A DNA stretch of 64,000 nt from Burkholderia vietnamiensis LMG 10929 (GTDB lineage Bacteria; Pseudomonadota; Gammaproteobacteria; Burkholderiales; Burkholderiaceae). Below the pieces are notes generated by a model. It was not told where the DNA came from. It was given only the letters and a program-made list of their open reading frames with translations, and made no database searches. The position numbers were made by a program, and so were the translations under genes. Position 1 is the stretch's first letter, and the number at the start of each line of letters is the position of its first letter. Below are positions 26,325 to 35,140 of this stretch, in pieces. The stretch covers positions 372,001-436,000 of the forward strand of contig NZ_CP009632.1 of assembly GCF_000959445.1 (NCBI RefSeq). Reading direction: 5' to 3'.

Positions 26325-27593
26325 ATGCCTGCATTGGTGGAAGCGACCAAGGACGCCATCGAAAGCCTCCTACCTGAGCTCGAAGCGATCTACAAGGACC
26401 TGCACGAGCATCCCGAACTGTCGATGCAGGAAGTGCGCACCGCACGTATTGCAGCCGATTATCTCGAACATGTCGGTTATGACGTTACGCGGGGTATTGG
26501 CATGACCGGCGTCGTGGCGGTGTTACGCAACGGCGACGGTCCGACTGTAATGTTGCGCGCCGACATGGATGCGCTTCCGATGGCAGAGGCGACCGGATTG
26601 CCGTATGCCAGCACGGCGAGGGCGAAGGACGAGGATGGCCTCGAAGTGGGCGTCGCGCACTCGTGCGGCCACGACATGCACGTGACCTGGCTGATGGGTG
26701 TCGCACACCTGATGGCGGCGCACCGGGACGCCTGGCGCGGAACGCTGATGGCGGTCTTTCAGCCGGGCGAGGAGGTGGCGCGCGGCGCCCGCAGCATGAT
26801 TGACGACGGCATGGCCGAACGCTTCCCGAAGCCGGACGTCATCCTTGGTCAGCACGTCATGGTTGGCGCGGCGGGCACGGTCGGCTATCGGAGCGGCACG
26901 ATCCTTTCGGCGGGCGACAGTTTGAAGGTAAGGTTGTTTGGACGCGGTTCGCACGGATCGCAGCCACAAACCTCGATCGATCCGGTCATCATGGCGGCTT
27001 CGACGACGCTCCGTCTGCAGACGATCGTATCGCGGGAAATCTCCCCGCGCGATAGCGCGGTGCTGACGATTGGTGCGCTGCAGGCGGGAACGAAAGAGAA
27101 CATCATCCCGGACGACGCGACGCTCAAGCTCAACATGCGCACATTCGACGAAGACGTGCGCGAATACATGCTGGGTGCGATCCGTCGCATCTGTTGCGCG
27201 GAATGCATGGCTTCCAACGCACCACGCGAACCCGAATTCACGACGCTCTCGAGTTATCCGCTGACGATCAACGACGCGCAGGCAAGCGAGCGTCTGAGGG
27301 CGGCATTCGAAGCGCACTTTGGCGAGCGCGCCTACGAAACGCCCCCGGCAGCGGCGAGCGAGGACTTCAGCGTATTCGGGCGCGAATGGGGCGTGCCATA
27401 TGGGTTCTGGTTCATCGGCGGGACCGATCCGGATACGTTTAGAAAGGCGTTGGCGGAGAAAAAGCTCAACGAGATTCCCAGCAACCATTCGCCGAAGTTC
27501 GCGCCGGTACTCGACCCGACGCTGCGTACGGGGCTGGAAGCGATGCTATGCGCGGCCGGGGCGTGGCTCGACCAGCGAGATACATCGGCGTGA
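26325..27593 (+). CDS. M20-family amidohydrolase (hippurate hydrolase-like)
   Basis: 422 residues. The dinuclear zinc peptidase core shows LHEHPELSMQE, VMLRADMDALPM, the metal ligands in AHSCGHDMH, QPGEEVARGA and GQHVM, then an inserted dimerisation domain and a C-terminal ASEDFSVFGREWGVPYGFWF. Family members hydrolyse N-acyl amino acids. ATG 26325 follows AAAGGA. Its stop overlaps the GTG of the TRIC gene, so the two are translationally coupled within the island. Confidence 0.9.
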   Translation: MPALVEATKDAIESLLPELEAIYKDLHEHPELSMQEVRTARIAADYLEHVGYDVTRGIGMTGVVAVLRNGDGPTVMLRADMDALPMAEATGLPYASTARAKDEDGLEVGVAHSCGHDMHVTWLMGVAHLMAAHRDAWRGTLMAVFQPGEEVARGARSMIDDGMAERFPKPDVILGQHVMVGAAGTVGYRSGTILSAGDSLKVRLFGRGSHGSQPQTSIDPVIMAASTTLRLQTIVSREISPRDSAVLTIGALQAGTKENIIPDDATLKLNMRTFDEDVREYMLGAIRRICCAECMASNAPREPEFTTLSSYPLTINDAQASERLRAAFEAHFGERAYETPPAAASEDFSVFGREWGVPYGFWFIGGTDPDTFRKALAEKKLNEIPSNHSPKFAPVLDPTLRTGLEAMLCAAGAWLDQRDTSA

Positions 27594-28234
27594 ATTCGCA
27601 CGCGGCCTACTTCGCCCTCGATCTGGTCGGGACTTTCGTATTCGCCATGAGCGGCGCTATTGCCGCTCGCCAAAAGCGGCTGGACCTGTTCGGCACCTTG
27701 TCCATCGCGTTCATGGTGGCATGCGGCGGCGGAATCGTGCGTGACGTCTGCATTGGCGCGATTCCGCCGGCAGGGCTTTCAAACTGGAGGTATCTGGCGG
27801 CTTCCGTGCTCGCGACCGCAGTCGCGATTTTCGCGTATGCACCGGTACGCCGTCTACGGCAGCCCGTTCTGTTCTTTGATGCGATTGGGCTCGGCCTGTT
27901 CGCCGTTGCGGGTGCGCAAAAGGCGCTGAGTTTCGGACACAATGCGGAGCTCGCCATTTTGCTCGGCATCGTGACTGCGGTCGGCGGCGGTGTCATGCGC
28001 GACGTCGTGCTTTCGCGCCTGCCGGTCATTTTGGACCGCGAGGTCTATGCGACGGCTGCGCTCGCCGGTGCGGGCGCACAAGTTCTGTTCTCGTCCGCGC
28101 ACTGGACGCAGTGGTGGACGCCATGGTTTGCGACAATCCTCTGCGTTGCCATTCGGCTTGCTTCGCTTCGGTTTGGCTGGCGCTTGCCCACCTTCCGTGG
28201 GCATCGCGCCAGCGAGCTTCCCGACGACGAATAG
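27590..28234 (+). CDS. TRIC-family (UPF0126) membrane channel-like protein
   Basis: 214 residues, about seven hydrophobic helices. It has the duplicated trimeric intracellular cation channel signature: MVACGGGIVRDVCIG in the first half and TAVGGGVMRDVVLSR in the second. Bacterial TRIC homologues form trimeric monovalent-cation channels. The GTG at 27590 overlaps the amidohydrolase stop (GTGA). ATG 27548 inside the upstream gene is an alternative. The pairing with an amidohydrolase is unexpected and may be accidental. Confidence 0.85.
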   Translation: MNSHAAYFALDLVGTFVFAMSGAIAARQKRLDLFGTLSIAFMVACGGGIVRDVCIGAIPPAGLSNWRYLAASVLATAVAIFAYAPVRRLRQPVLFFDAIGLGLFAVAGAQKALSFGHNAELAILLGIVTAVGGGVMRDVVLSRLPVILDREVYATAALAGAGAQVLFSSAHWTQWWTPWFATILCVAIRLASLRFGWRLPTFRGHRASELPDDE

Positions 28235-28507
28235 TCCTGCGTGGACGTTCGAATTCACCAACACCCACGCCCTCACGATTGCATGTTTTACCGCGTGCAG
28301 GTCGGGGTTCGGCCAACTTGAGACATTCGACGCGGCAGCCTACTTCGTCGACAATCGGAAATCCGAGCGCCGAACGATTTGCGAGGCAACCGACGGTCAG
28401 CGAGTGGAGCGTCCATGCGACGTGGTGGCCGCGCAAATTAGGGCAGTCGGATAAGTGGTTTGTCCGGGGCCTAAGCCAGCGATAATGCTGGCAAAGGAAC
28501 CGAGGAA

Positions 28508-28738
28508 ATGACGAAGAGAACCCGACGGACGCACTCAGCGGTGTTCAAAGCGAAGGTAGTGCTGGCAGCGGTCAAGGGCGAGTGGACGTTGGCTGAACTG
28601 GCGCAGCAGTTTCGATGTGCAAGCGCCACAACCAAGCGCTCATCGCGCTCGTACGGCGCCGCCACGACGTTCTGTTCGCCATGCTGCGCGACGGTACCAA
28701 TTACCAACCCAAGTCAGCCCCTAACACTTGGCGAAACA
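28508..28738 (+). pseudogene. Chimeric IS debris: IS3 OrfA head joined to IS110 tail
   Basis: 28508-28612 encodes MTKRTRRTHSAVFKAKVVLA, AVKGEWTLAELAQQF, the N-terminus of an IS3-family OrfA. From about 28620 another frame encodes CKRHNQALIALVRRRHDVLF, AMLRDGTNYQPKSA, the C-terminus of an IS110-type transposase, ending at TAG 28738. The junction lies near 28615. The gap 28235-28507 shows no gene. Confidence 0.6.
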
Positions 28739-28847
28739 CATAGCCCCCCCGGACGGGACGCAATACCTGCTCGAGCGCACGAAGTGGTGCGATTTTTTGT
28801 CAAATAATTGACATCGCAAAGCAAACTCACTTCACATTAAAAATGAC

Positions 28848-29630
28848 ATGAATCTATCTTTCGATTATTTTTCGGTCAGAATGATGGTTGCAGGAATCAT
28901 ATTGCTTTCAATATCTCAGGCGGCATTTCCTGCCGCGAAAGTAGTAGAATCGACTCATCCAATGTATTACGGCAAGGTGGATGGAGACAGGCTAATATCA
29001 CTTACAATTCCGCCGCGAGAGCTAATTCTTGATATGAATCCTGTTAACTCCATAAAATCTGAAGCGAATGATTTCAAACAGGCTCGTTATTATTTCCCGA
29101 ATGCCGACACTCCACTGTCAGTGGTAAAGAATTTAGAGAGAATCTACAGATTCGACCGACGTCGGGATGTTCCTATTGTGTCCTCAAGTCTTGATTGGGT
29201 CATCGCAGAATATTTCAAAGCAAACTCTCATGTTCCAATTTGCCGTTTCAGGCTCCTAGGGAAGAGCGTAGAGCGCCAGGAGCAACTTGATTTTTCAGGG
29301 AAAGTAGTCAAAATTATTCTGATCGGCTGGGCACCTCGAAATTCAACGGAAGATGAAGAACGGGTTCCTGATCTCTCGGTATTGGGTGAGCACCCCGCAT
29401 GGATTCGCGTATTGCGAGTGACGCCTGACGGAAGAAAAACTCTGGTCGCAGAGGCCTGGAAAGCGACAGATGTTCCATTCGATGCGCCAACGGATAGCGA
29501 ACCGAAGGCGAGTGATCTCTATTTTGGATTGCCAAATGGAGCCAGACGCTGGCGTTCGATAGCAGATTTTACGAAATATAATGAAATTGACCTTCACGCA
29601 GCATGTTTATCGGGGGCTAAACCGAGGTAG
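28848..29630 (+). CDS. AT-rich orphan, predicted exported protein
   Basis: 260 residues, not recognised. A hydrophobic segment MMVAGIILLSISQAAFPAAK near residues 11-30 looks like a signal peptide. The mature part has no motif I can name: MYYGKVDGDRLISLTIPPRE, CRFRLLGKSVER, IRVLRVTPDGRKTLVAEAWK and a Cys near the C-terminus. Codons use A/T third positions heavily, unlike the neighbours, which indicates a foreign source. There is no strong ribosome site. It is surrounded by IS debris on both sides, like a cargo gene. Confidence 0.7.
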   Translation: MNLSFDYFSVRMMVAGIILLSISQAAFPAAKVVESTHPMYYGKVDGDRLISLTIPPRELILDMNPVNSIKSEANDFKQARYYFPNADTPLSVVKNLERIYRFDRRRDVPIVSSSLDWVIAEYFKANSHVPICRFRLLGKSVERQEQLDFSGKVVKIILIGWAPRNSTEDEERVPDLSVLGEHPAWIRVLRVTPDGRKTLVAEAWKATDVPFDAPTDSEPKASDLYFGLPNGARRWRSIADFTKYNEIDLHAACLSGAKPR

Positions 29631-30101
29631 GACGTGATCCTGAAATTATACTTATTTTTCGTAACTGAGCGCCTTGATTGTCGCTTCCGGGTCCGATTTA
29701 TGCTTCTTATGCATCACGCGCATAGCCAAGATGGTAGTCACGCTCGATCATGGAACGTTGGCCGGCAGGGCCAATATCGCATTCGTTCCTGTCGTCACGA
29801 CGCCGTCGACAGTGCCTGCCGTTTCGCCAGTATTGCCACCCGTAGAGCAAAGCAAAGATGTCAATTCGAGGTGCCCATCGCACGTGGCTCTTGGCTCCCG
29901 AGTTGACGACATCATCGACAATCTCTCCGAAATAATGCCGTCACTTCGTCTATGTCCGAAGCAACGTCGTCAATTCACGTCGCACACTCCCCTGCACGAC
30001 CGTAGAGGCATGATTTATATACGATTCTCGGTATGCGAATCGCTCACACGCCCTGGACGACTGCATGGGCGGTGGCGGCTCGGCCGCTACCGACGGCTTC
30101 C
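29631..30101. other. Island spacer, no supported gene
   Basis: Open frames here lack recognisable domains or ribosome sites. The composition is mixed and looks like decayed mobile DNA. Confidence 0.4.
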
Positions 30102-30195
30102 GGCCGAGGCTATGTGAAAACTCGAAACTATCCGGTTTTCGAGTGTCGCTTTACCCCTCCCGAACCGCTTCGAAACCCGTACGTGGCGATCTGGC
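30102..30195 (+). repeat. Diverged partial copy of the MITE-like repeat, copy B
   Basis: Begins GGCCGAGGCTATGTGAAAAC and shares GGTTTTCGAGTGTCGCTTTA with copy A, then diverges after the CCC(C/T)TCCCGA stretch and lacks the other terminal repeat. Bases 30196-30576 hold nothing I can support. Confidence 0.6.
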
Positions 30196-30576
30196 GAGCC
30201 GAGTTTGTCGGCCGGTGCGTTCGGCGCGGGTTGCTGACCGAAACCCGAACGGCTGCAATGGGTCGGCTACGGAAGTTGGCGGCTGATGTTGCAGTGCACG
30301 ACCGGCCCCCAGCGCCGGACTTCCGGGTTCGGCCATGAAGCGTCATTGGTTTGCGTCAACGGCGAGACGTTGAGGCGTCCCGTTTGGCTCAGGGAGCGGA
30401 CACCCAAGTCAGGCTATGCGACTTTTCCGATTGGTCGTGGCCGACTCATGGTTGGATAGATCGGAAAATGCAGCGCCTTCTCAGCCCACGAAAGATCCGC
30501 GTTGGAACAGGTCCCAACGGGAGCCGGCATTTGGATTTCGCCGCTGTATTGGCACAAGCCTACGGTCTGGACCCGT

Positions 30577-31011
30577 CTATCGACGCTGGTAGACAACGCC
30601 CTGAATCGAGACCTGATCTGGCTCCGGCGCCTCGTCAAAACGTTTATGCGCCTCGGCAATGGAGACTTGATTCTCGCTCGCCCAGTTGACCAACGCCATG
30701 ACAGGCTTCAACAGCGTTCTTCCCATGTCAGTGAGTTCGTAATCGACGCGAGGAGGAATCGTTGGATACATCGTTCGCGTTATCAGTCCGTCGCGTTCCA
30801 ATCCGCGCAAGGTGAGTGTCAGCATCCGCTGGGAAATGCCGTCGATGCCGCGCTTCAATTCGTTGAAGCGCCGCGGGCCATTGGCCAGCATAGCGACAAT
30901 GTAGAGGCTCCACTTGTCGCCGATGCGATCCAGGATTTCACGAGTTGCCAAGCAGCCGCCAGCGTCAGGTGCAGGCATATCGGCAGGTAGCTCGGGGTGA
31001 CTAAGTGACAT
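30577..31011 (-). CDS. HxlR-family transcriptional regulator
   Basis: 144 residues. It has the MarR-like winged helix of HxlR: IGDKWSLYIVAMLANGPRRF, NELKRGIDGISQRMLTLTLR, GLERDGLITRTMYPTIPPRV and YELTDMGRTL. A Cys near residue 20 (GGCLATREIL) is placed as in redox-sensing relatives such as HypR/YodB. The ATG at 31011 is preceded by AAGG; an upstream ATG at 31047 is weaker. It is divergent from azoR and probably represses it in response to electrophiles (inference). Confidence 0.9.
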   Translation of the reverse strand: MSLSHPELPADMPAPDAGGCLATREILDRIGDKWSLYIVAMLANGPRRFNELKRGIDGISQRMLTLTLRGLERDGLITRTMYPTIPPRVDYELTDMGRTLLKPVMALVNWASENQVSIAEAHKRFDEAPEPDQVSIQGVVYQRR

Positions 31012-31064
31012 GCGTGTGCCTTCTTGTGGGGAAGCGGCAGGAACCATACCATCCTTTGTATAAA

Positions 31065-31093
31065 TTGGTAAGTAAGAATCAATACCTTACTAA
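31065..31093. promoter_or_regulatory. Candidate HxlR operator
   Basis: Inverted repeat TTGGTAAG and CTTACTAA (7 of 8 symmetric positions) with a 13-base spacer, centred in the 109-bp hxlR-azoR intergenic region. The surrounding DNA is AT-rich. Its size and place match operators of redox-sensing HxlR repressors. Confidence 0.55.
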
Positions 31094-31120
31094 GTTCTCT
31101 TTTTATACCTTGGAGCCGCC

Positions 31121-31738
31121 ATGAGCCACACCCTACTTGTCACTTCCAGCCCGCGCGGGGCTGACAGCCTTTCCACTCGCTTTGCCACCGAAATCGCCGA
31201 TGGCATCCAAGCCCGCTCGGGCGGTCCGCTGACCGTGCGCGACCTTGCCGCGAATCCGCCGCCGCACATCACGCCAGCCTACATCCAGGGCCGGATCACG
31301 GAACCCGAAGATCGCACACCGGAACAGGTCGAGGCGGTGAAGGTCGCGCAAGAATTGGTCGATGAGTTGAAGGTCGCCGATGTGATCGTGCTCGGTTCGG
31401 GCATGATCAACTTCGGTCTGCCCTCGCAGCTCAAGGCTTGGTTCGATCACGTCACTTGGCCGGGCGTCACCTTCGGCTACGGCGATACTGGGCCGAAGGG
31501 GCTGCTGGCCGGCAAGAAGTCCTATCTCGTTACCGCTACCGGTGGCGTGTTCTCGGAAGGTGCTTGGGCACCGTTCGACTTTCAGACCAATTATTTGCTG
31601 TACCTGCTCGGTTTCATTGGCCTGACCGACGTCGAAGTAGTGCGCGTCGAAGGCACGGTTTTCGGCCCCGATGCGGCGCATGCCGCAATCGCCAACACCG
31701 AAACGGCCATCAAAGCCTTGTTGGCGAAGGCTGCGTGA
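31121..31738 (+). CDS. azoR: FMN-dependent NADH-azoreductase
   Basis: 205 residues. Flavodoxin-like fold with [18 protein letters not shown] near the N-terminus, [20 protein letters not shown] in the middle and TATGGVF. It reduces azo compounds and quinones with NADH through FMN, in the cytoplasm. ATG 31121 follows TTGGAGCC. It heads a run of three same-strand oxidoreductases and a DsbA-like gene, and is divergent from an HxlR regulator, a classic electrophile-response layout. Confidence 0.92.
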   Translation: MSHTLLVTSSPRGADSLSTRFATEIADGIQARSGGPLTVRDLAANPPPHITPAYIQGRITEPEDRTPEQVEAVKVAQELVDELKVADVIVLGSGMINFGLPSQLKAWFDHVTWPGVTFGYGDTGPKGLLAGKKSYLVTATGGVFSEGAWAPFDFQTNYLLYLLGFIGLTDVEVVRVEGTVFGPDAAHAAIANTETAIKALLAKAA

Positions 31739-31742
31739 CCTC

Positions 31743-32396
31743 ATGGCCGGGAAAAAAACTATCGCGCTGTTCGGTGCGACCGGGCCGACCGGGAGGCACA
31801 TCATCGAGGAAGCCTTGACGCAGGGCTACAAACTGTCGGTATATACGCGCGACGCAAAGAAACTCGCGCCGTTCGCGGGAAGGGTAGAAATCGTTGTCGG
31901 CGACCTCAAAGACCAGCGTGCCATTGCGAAGTGCGTCCAGGGTGCGGATGCGGTCATTAGCGCCCTTGGTCCCAACAGTCTCAAGGTGCAGGGCGATAAG
32001 CCGATCATGCGCGGCTTGACCAACATCATCGCCGCGATGAAGCGCGCGGGCGTGCGCCGTCTTATCCAGATTTCTACGGCTGCCTATCGTGATCCCAAGG
32101 ATGGCTTTGCCTTCAAAGCTCATGCGTTCGCGCTGTTGTTCAAGGTTATCGCGAGCAAGGGGTATGAGGACATCAAGGCGACTGGCGAATTGATCGCCAA
32201 TTCGGACCTGGACTGGACACTGGTACGCATTCCGAACCTAAAGGATGGTCCCGCCGATGGCCGCGTGGATGTGGGTTGGTATGGAAAAACCAGACTCGGC
32301 ACGAAGCTCTCCAGAGGCAACGTTGCGAAGTTCCTGGTCGACCAGGTGACCGACAGGAAGTTCGTGCGTGCCGCGCCAGGCATCGCTAACCATTGA
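31743..32396 (+). CDS. NAD(P)H-binding oxidoreductase (NmrA/SDR atypical type)
   Basis: 217 residues. It has the Rossmann motif KTIALFGATGPTGRHIIEEA, VISALGPNS, LIQISTAAY and DLDWTLVRIPNL, like atypical SDRs of the BLVRB/YwnB type. It starts four bases after the azoR stop (ATG 31743), so the two are likely co-translated. Probable role in reducing quinone-like or flavin substrates (inference). Confidence 0.85.
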   Translation: MAGKKTIALFGATGPTGRHIIEEALTQGYKLSVYTRDAKKLAPFAGRVEIVVGDLKDQRAIAKCVQGADAVISALGPNSLKVQGDKPIMRGLTNIIAAMKRAGVRRLIQISTAAYRDPKDGFAFKAHAFALLFKVIASKGYEDIKATGELIANSDLDWTLVRIPNLKDGPADGRVDVGWYGKTRLGTKLSRGNVAKFLVDQVTDRKFVRAAPGIANH

Positions 32397-32425
32397 CGCA
32401 ATGACGTTTCGACACGGTTCACGCC

Positions 32426-33337
32426 ATGAGCGGATTCACCAATGCTGATGTACCCGATCAATCGGGCAAGACCTTTATCGTCACCGGCGCCAACACCGGC
32501 ATAGGCCTTGAAATAGCGAGTACGTTGGCGGCACGGCGAGCCAGGGTGCTTCTCGCGCGCCGCGACGAGGCAAAGGCGGAAGCTGCTATTAGCCGGATTC
32601 GTCTGAAGACTCCTGAAGCGAATCTCGCATTCCTGCCGCTTGACCTCGCAGACCTGACGAGCGTGCGGAACGCAGCAAAACTGGTCGAAAAGGAACCGCG
32701 CGTCGACGTGCTCATCAATAATGCGGGCGTGCAAGGGCCGAAGCTGAAGCGCACGGTGCAAGGCTTCGAGCTGACATTCGGCGTCAATCATCTTGGTTGC
32801 TTTGCGTTCACCGTGCTCATGTTGCCCAGGCTCACGGAAACATCTGGGTCGCGCATCGTTGTCACGAGCAGTGGTCTGCACAAGAGCGCGAAGATCGAAT
32901 GGGACGATCTTAATGCGGAGAAGAGTTACAAGTGGATGCCTCGCTATGCAGCCAGCAAGCTTGCGAATCTGCTTTTTGTCTTTGAGCTGGATCGGCGACT
33001 GCGGGCGGCGGGGATAGCGGTTACGGCTTTGGCCTGCCACCCGGGTCTTGCTGGAACCAACCTTGCGCGCGATAGCTGGTGGGGCAACATCGCAATGTCA
33101 TTGATCGGCCTGTTTTTCAACACGCCGGCTCAGGGCGCGTGGGGCGCATTGCAAGCGGCGACCGGACAAATAAAGTCCGGCGGCTATTACGGGCCGACGA
33201 AAACTTCCGAATTGCGAGGTCCCTCTGGTGAATGCACTCCGTCTCAGGACGCGCGGAATCCAGAACTCGCAAAACGACTGTGGGACGTATCGGTTCAACT
33301 GACCAGAATCGATGTCGAGCTACCTTCAAATGCATAG
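32426..33337 (+). CDS. SDR-family oxidoreductase (retinol dehydrogenase-like)
   Basis: 303 residues. It has TGANTGIGLEIASTLAARRA, VLINNAGVQGPK, IVVTSSGLHKSA and the catalytic YAASKLANLLF (Tyr-x3-Lys), with a C-terminal GGYYGPTKTSELRGP typical of RDH-like SDRs. The substrate is unknown. It is third in the azoR run, 29 bases behind the previous stop. Confidence 0.88.
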   Translation: MSGFTNADVPDQSGKTFIVTGANTGIGLEIASTLAARRARVLLARRDEAKAEAAISRIRLKTPEANLAFLPLDLADLTSVRNAAKLVEKEPRVDVLINNAGVQGPKLKRTVQGFELTFGVNHLGCFAFTVLMLPRLTETSGSRIVVTSSGLHKSAKIEWDDLNAEKSYKWMPRYAASKLANLLFVFELDRRLRAAGIAVTALACHPGLAGTNLARDSWWGNIAMSLIGLFFNTPAQGAWGALQAATGQIKSGGYYGPTKTSELRGPSGECTPSQDARNPELAKRLWDVSVQLTRIDVELPSNA

Positions 33338-33743
33338 CGTGCAGATCAGACCGCCAGAACATGGTTATGCAAATAGCCATCTATACTGAAATCACATGCG
33401 CGTGGTGCATCGTCGGGCATCATTGTCTCGACAAAGTGCTGGCGGAGCGTTTTCCCGACCTGGTCGTTGATATCCGGCAGCATCCCGTTCTGCTGCTGCC
33501 CGATGCGTCGGCAGGTGGCCTCTATATTCCCGACTTGCTGCGTTCGCGCTACGGCATAACCGATCCGAAGGTGGCCTTTGCTCGCCCCGAGGGAGAAGCT
33601 CGCGCTTCGGACTTCTCCCTGGATTTTGGCCGCCAGCTCTGGGCCTATCCGACTCAAGCTGCTCATGCCGTGATTCTGGCAGCCGCTGGTCGTGACACGC
33701 AGCACAGGCTCGCCGTTGTAATCACTGACGCTTAGAGACGGTT

Positions 33744-34214
33744 TCATAAAGACTGATCGGCCCGCCGAAGGGTATTCCAGCAGATCAGACAGCAACCGAG
33801 TTTGAGGAACGCGCTGTGAATGTCTGCACGGCGCTCGAAACGAATACGGAGACGACGGAAGTGATGCAGCCAGGCATGCGTGCGTTCGACGACCCAGCGA
33901 TATTTGCCAAGGCCGCTGCCATGTTCGGTACGGCGCTTGGCGATCACTGGCTCGATACCGCGATCGCGCAACGCGCGCCGATGTCGCTCGGAGTCGTAAC
34001 CGCGATCCGCGTAGACCACACGCGGCCGCTGCAATGGGTGGCCACGCAATCCGCGGATCGGCGGAATCGCGTCGATCAGCGGCAGCAATTGCGTGACGTC
34101 GTTGACGTTCGCGCCGGTCAGGATCGCGGCGAGCGGCGTACCGTTGGCGTCGGTGACGATGTGGTGCTTGGAACCGGGTCGCGCGCGATCGGTGGGGTTT
34201 GGCCCAGTTTTTGG
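33744..34214 (-). CDS. IS5-family transposase OrfB (DDE domain)
   Basis: From the slip site the frame reads RPKTGPNPTDRARPGSKHHI, VTDANGTPLA, then VVYADRGYDSERHRRALRDR with the second Asp and YRWVVERTHAWLHHFRRLRI with the catalytic Glu, ending RRADQSL. It is expressed as the C-terminal half of an OrfAB fusion. The start coordinate is the frameshift region, not an independent start. Confidence 0.8.
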   Translation of the reverse strand, partial: PKTGPNPTDRARPGSKHHIVTDANGTPLAAILTGANVNDVTQLLPLIDAIPPIRGLRGHPLQRPRVVYADRGYDSERHRRALRDRGIEPVIAKRRTEHGSGLGKYRWVVERTHAWLHHFRRLRIRFERRADIHSAFLKLGCCLICWNTLRRADQSL

Positions 34215-34561
34215 CCTGCCCCAACGGCGCGAATCGATGATGAATCGACGGCGGCTCGTGAGAAGTCGATCTGGTCCGCTGCGCGCAGCTTTGCGAGCAG
34301 TAGCTCGTGCAAGCGATCCCAGACACCGGCTGCTTGCCAATCGCGCAGCCGGCGCCAACATGTCACGCCCGAGCCGCATCCCATCTCGGCCGGCAGGTCG
34401 CGCCAGCGTAGTCCGGTCTTGAGAACGAACAGGATGCCGGTCAGCGCGGCGCGATTCGAAACAGGCAGGCGGCCCGGGTTCTTCTCGCGCCGCGGCTTGG
34501 GTGGCGGCAGTAACGGCTCGATCAGTGTCCACAATTCATCGTCGATGATCGGCTTGGCCAT
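34118..34561 (-). CDS. IS5-family transposase OrfA
   Basis: 147 residues: MAKPIIDDELWTLIEPLLPP, GILFVLKTGLRWRDLPAEMG and RLRDWQAAGVWDRLHELLLA. This is the DUF4096 N-terminal domain of IS427-group transposases, followed by VDSSSIRAVGAG with the first catalytic Asp. The run CCAAAAAC (34207-34214 on the complementary strand) is a likely -1 slip site into OrfB. Confidence 0.85.
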   Translation of the reverse strand: MAKPIIDDELWTLIEPLLPPPKPRREKNPGRLPVSNRAALTGILFVLKTGLRWRDLPAEMGCGSGVTCWRRLRDWQAAGVWDRLHELLLAKLRAADQIDFSRAAVDSSSIRAVGAGQKLGQTPPIARDPVPSTTSSPTPTVRRSPRS

Positions 34562-34943
34562 CTCCTCAGTCTCGGTTGTTCCGATGCCTGAGGTTAACAG
34601 CTCACCGCGAAAGTTAACAGCCCCACGGGGCCTTTTTGAAACCGTCTCTTACTTCATCGAAGCGAAGAATATTTCCGACGCGGATGTATTGGCCGACATC
34701 GCAGCCGACTACGGTTTCGACCGCGACCAGGCGCGTGCCATCGCACTTGATCCTGAACAGCACCGCCGCGTCGAGCAGGAAGCGGCCAGGTCGGCCGGTG
34801 CCCGTGTCCGTTCGGTTCCTCACTTTGTCTTTGGGGAAAGCATTGCCATCAATGGGGGACGCGGCGAAGACGAGATTGCTGCGGCAATACGAGCGGCTTC
34901 CGGTGCAAACTCATCTCTGATGCGGCTTCCTCGCATCCAATGA

Positions 34944-35140
34944 CTCGGAGCTCGGTGTACGTCAAGTCGATAAGGTTCTGCGGCGCTGTTGACAGTGTTG
35001 GCCGATGCCCGACCAAAAAGACCGGTGGTCGGATGCCTGCAGTACCTCAAGAAGCGACAAAGGGAGCGCGATCTTACGACCGACCGTTCCGGGTCGACCT
35101 GCGCTGGTCGCACTTTGTAGGGCGGTGGCCGGCCGCGTTC
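34944..35140. other. Island spacer, no supported gene
   Basis: Short non-coding stretch between the interrupted DsbA-like gene and MITE copy C. Confidence 0.4.

Larger units (their letters stand above)
33735..34648 (-). mobile_element. IS5-family (IS427-group-like) insertion sequence
   Basis: 914 bp with terminal repeats GAGACGGTTTCA at the left and TGAAACCGTCTC at the right, flanked by a TTA direct repeat (33732-33734 and 34649-34651). It carries two overlapping transposase frames. The clean target duplication and the intact reading frame of the split host gene show a recent insertion. Confidence 0.92.
33361..34943 (+). pseudogene. FrnE/DsbA-like oxidoreductase gene interrupted by an IS5 element
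   Basis: The 5' part (33361-33734) encodes MVMQIAIYTEITCAWCIVGH with a CAWC redox motif and ends VVITDA, where the IS inserts a stop. The 3' part resumes after the IS at 34652 with FIEAKNISDADVLADIAADY and VRSVPHFVFGESIAINGGRG. Removing the IS and one TTA copy restores an uninterrupted 222-codon frame (RLAVVITDAYFIEAKNISD). FrnE-like DsbA proteins handle thiol or 2-hydroxychromene-type chemistry. The gene is the last of the azoR run and is now presumably dead. Confidence 0.88.

Noticed and set aside
29674..30117. 147-codon plus-strand frame in the island
   Set aside because: No ribosome site, no recognisable domain and it runs into MITE copy B.
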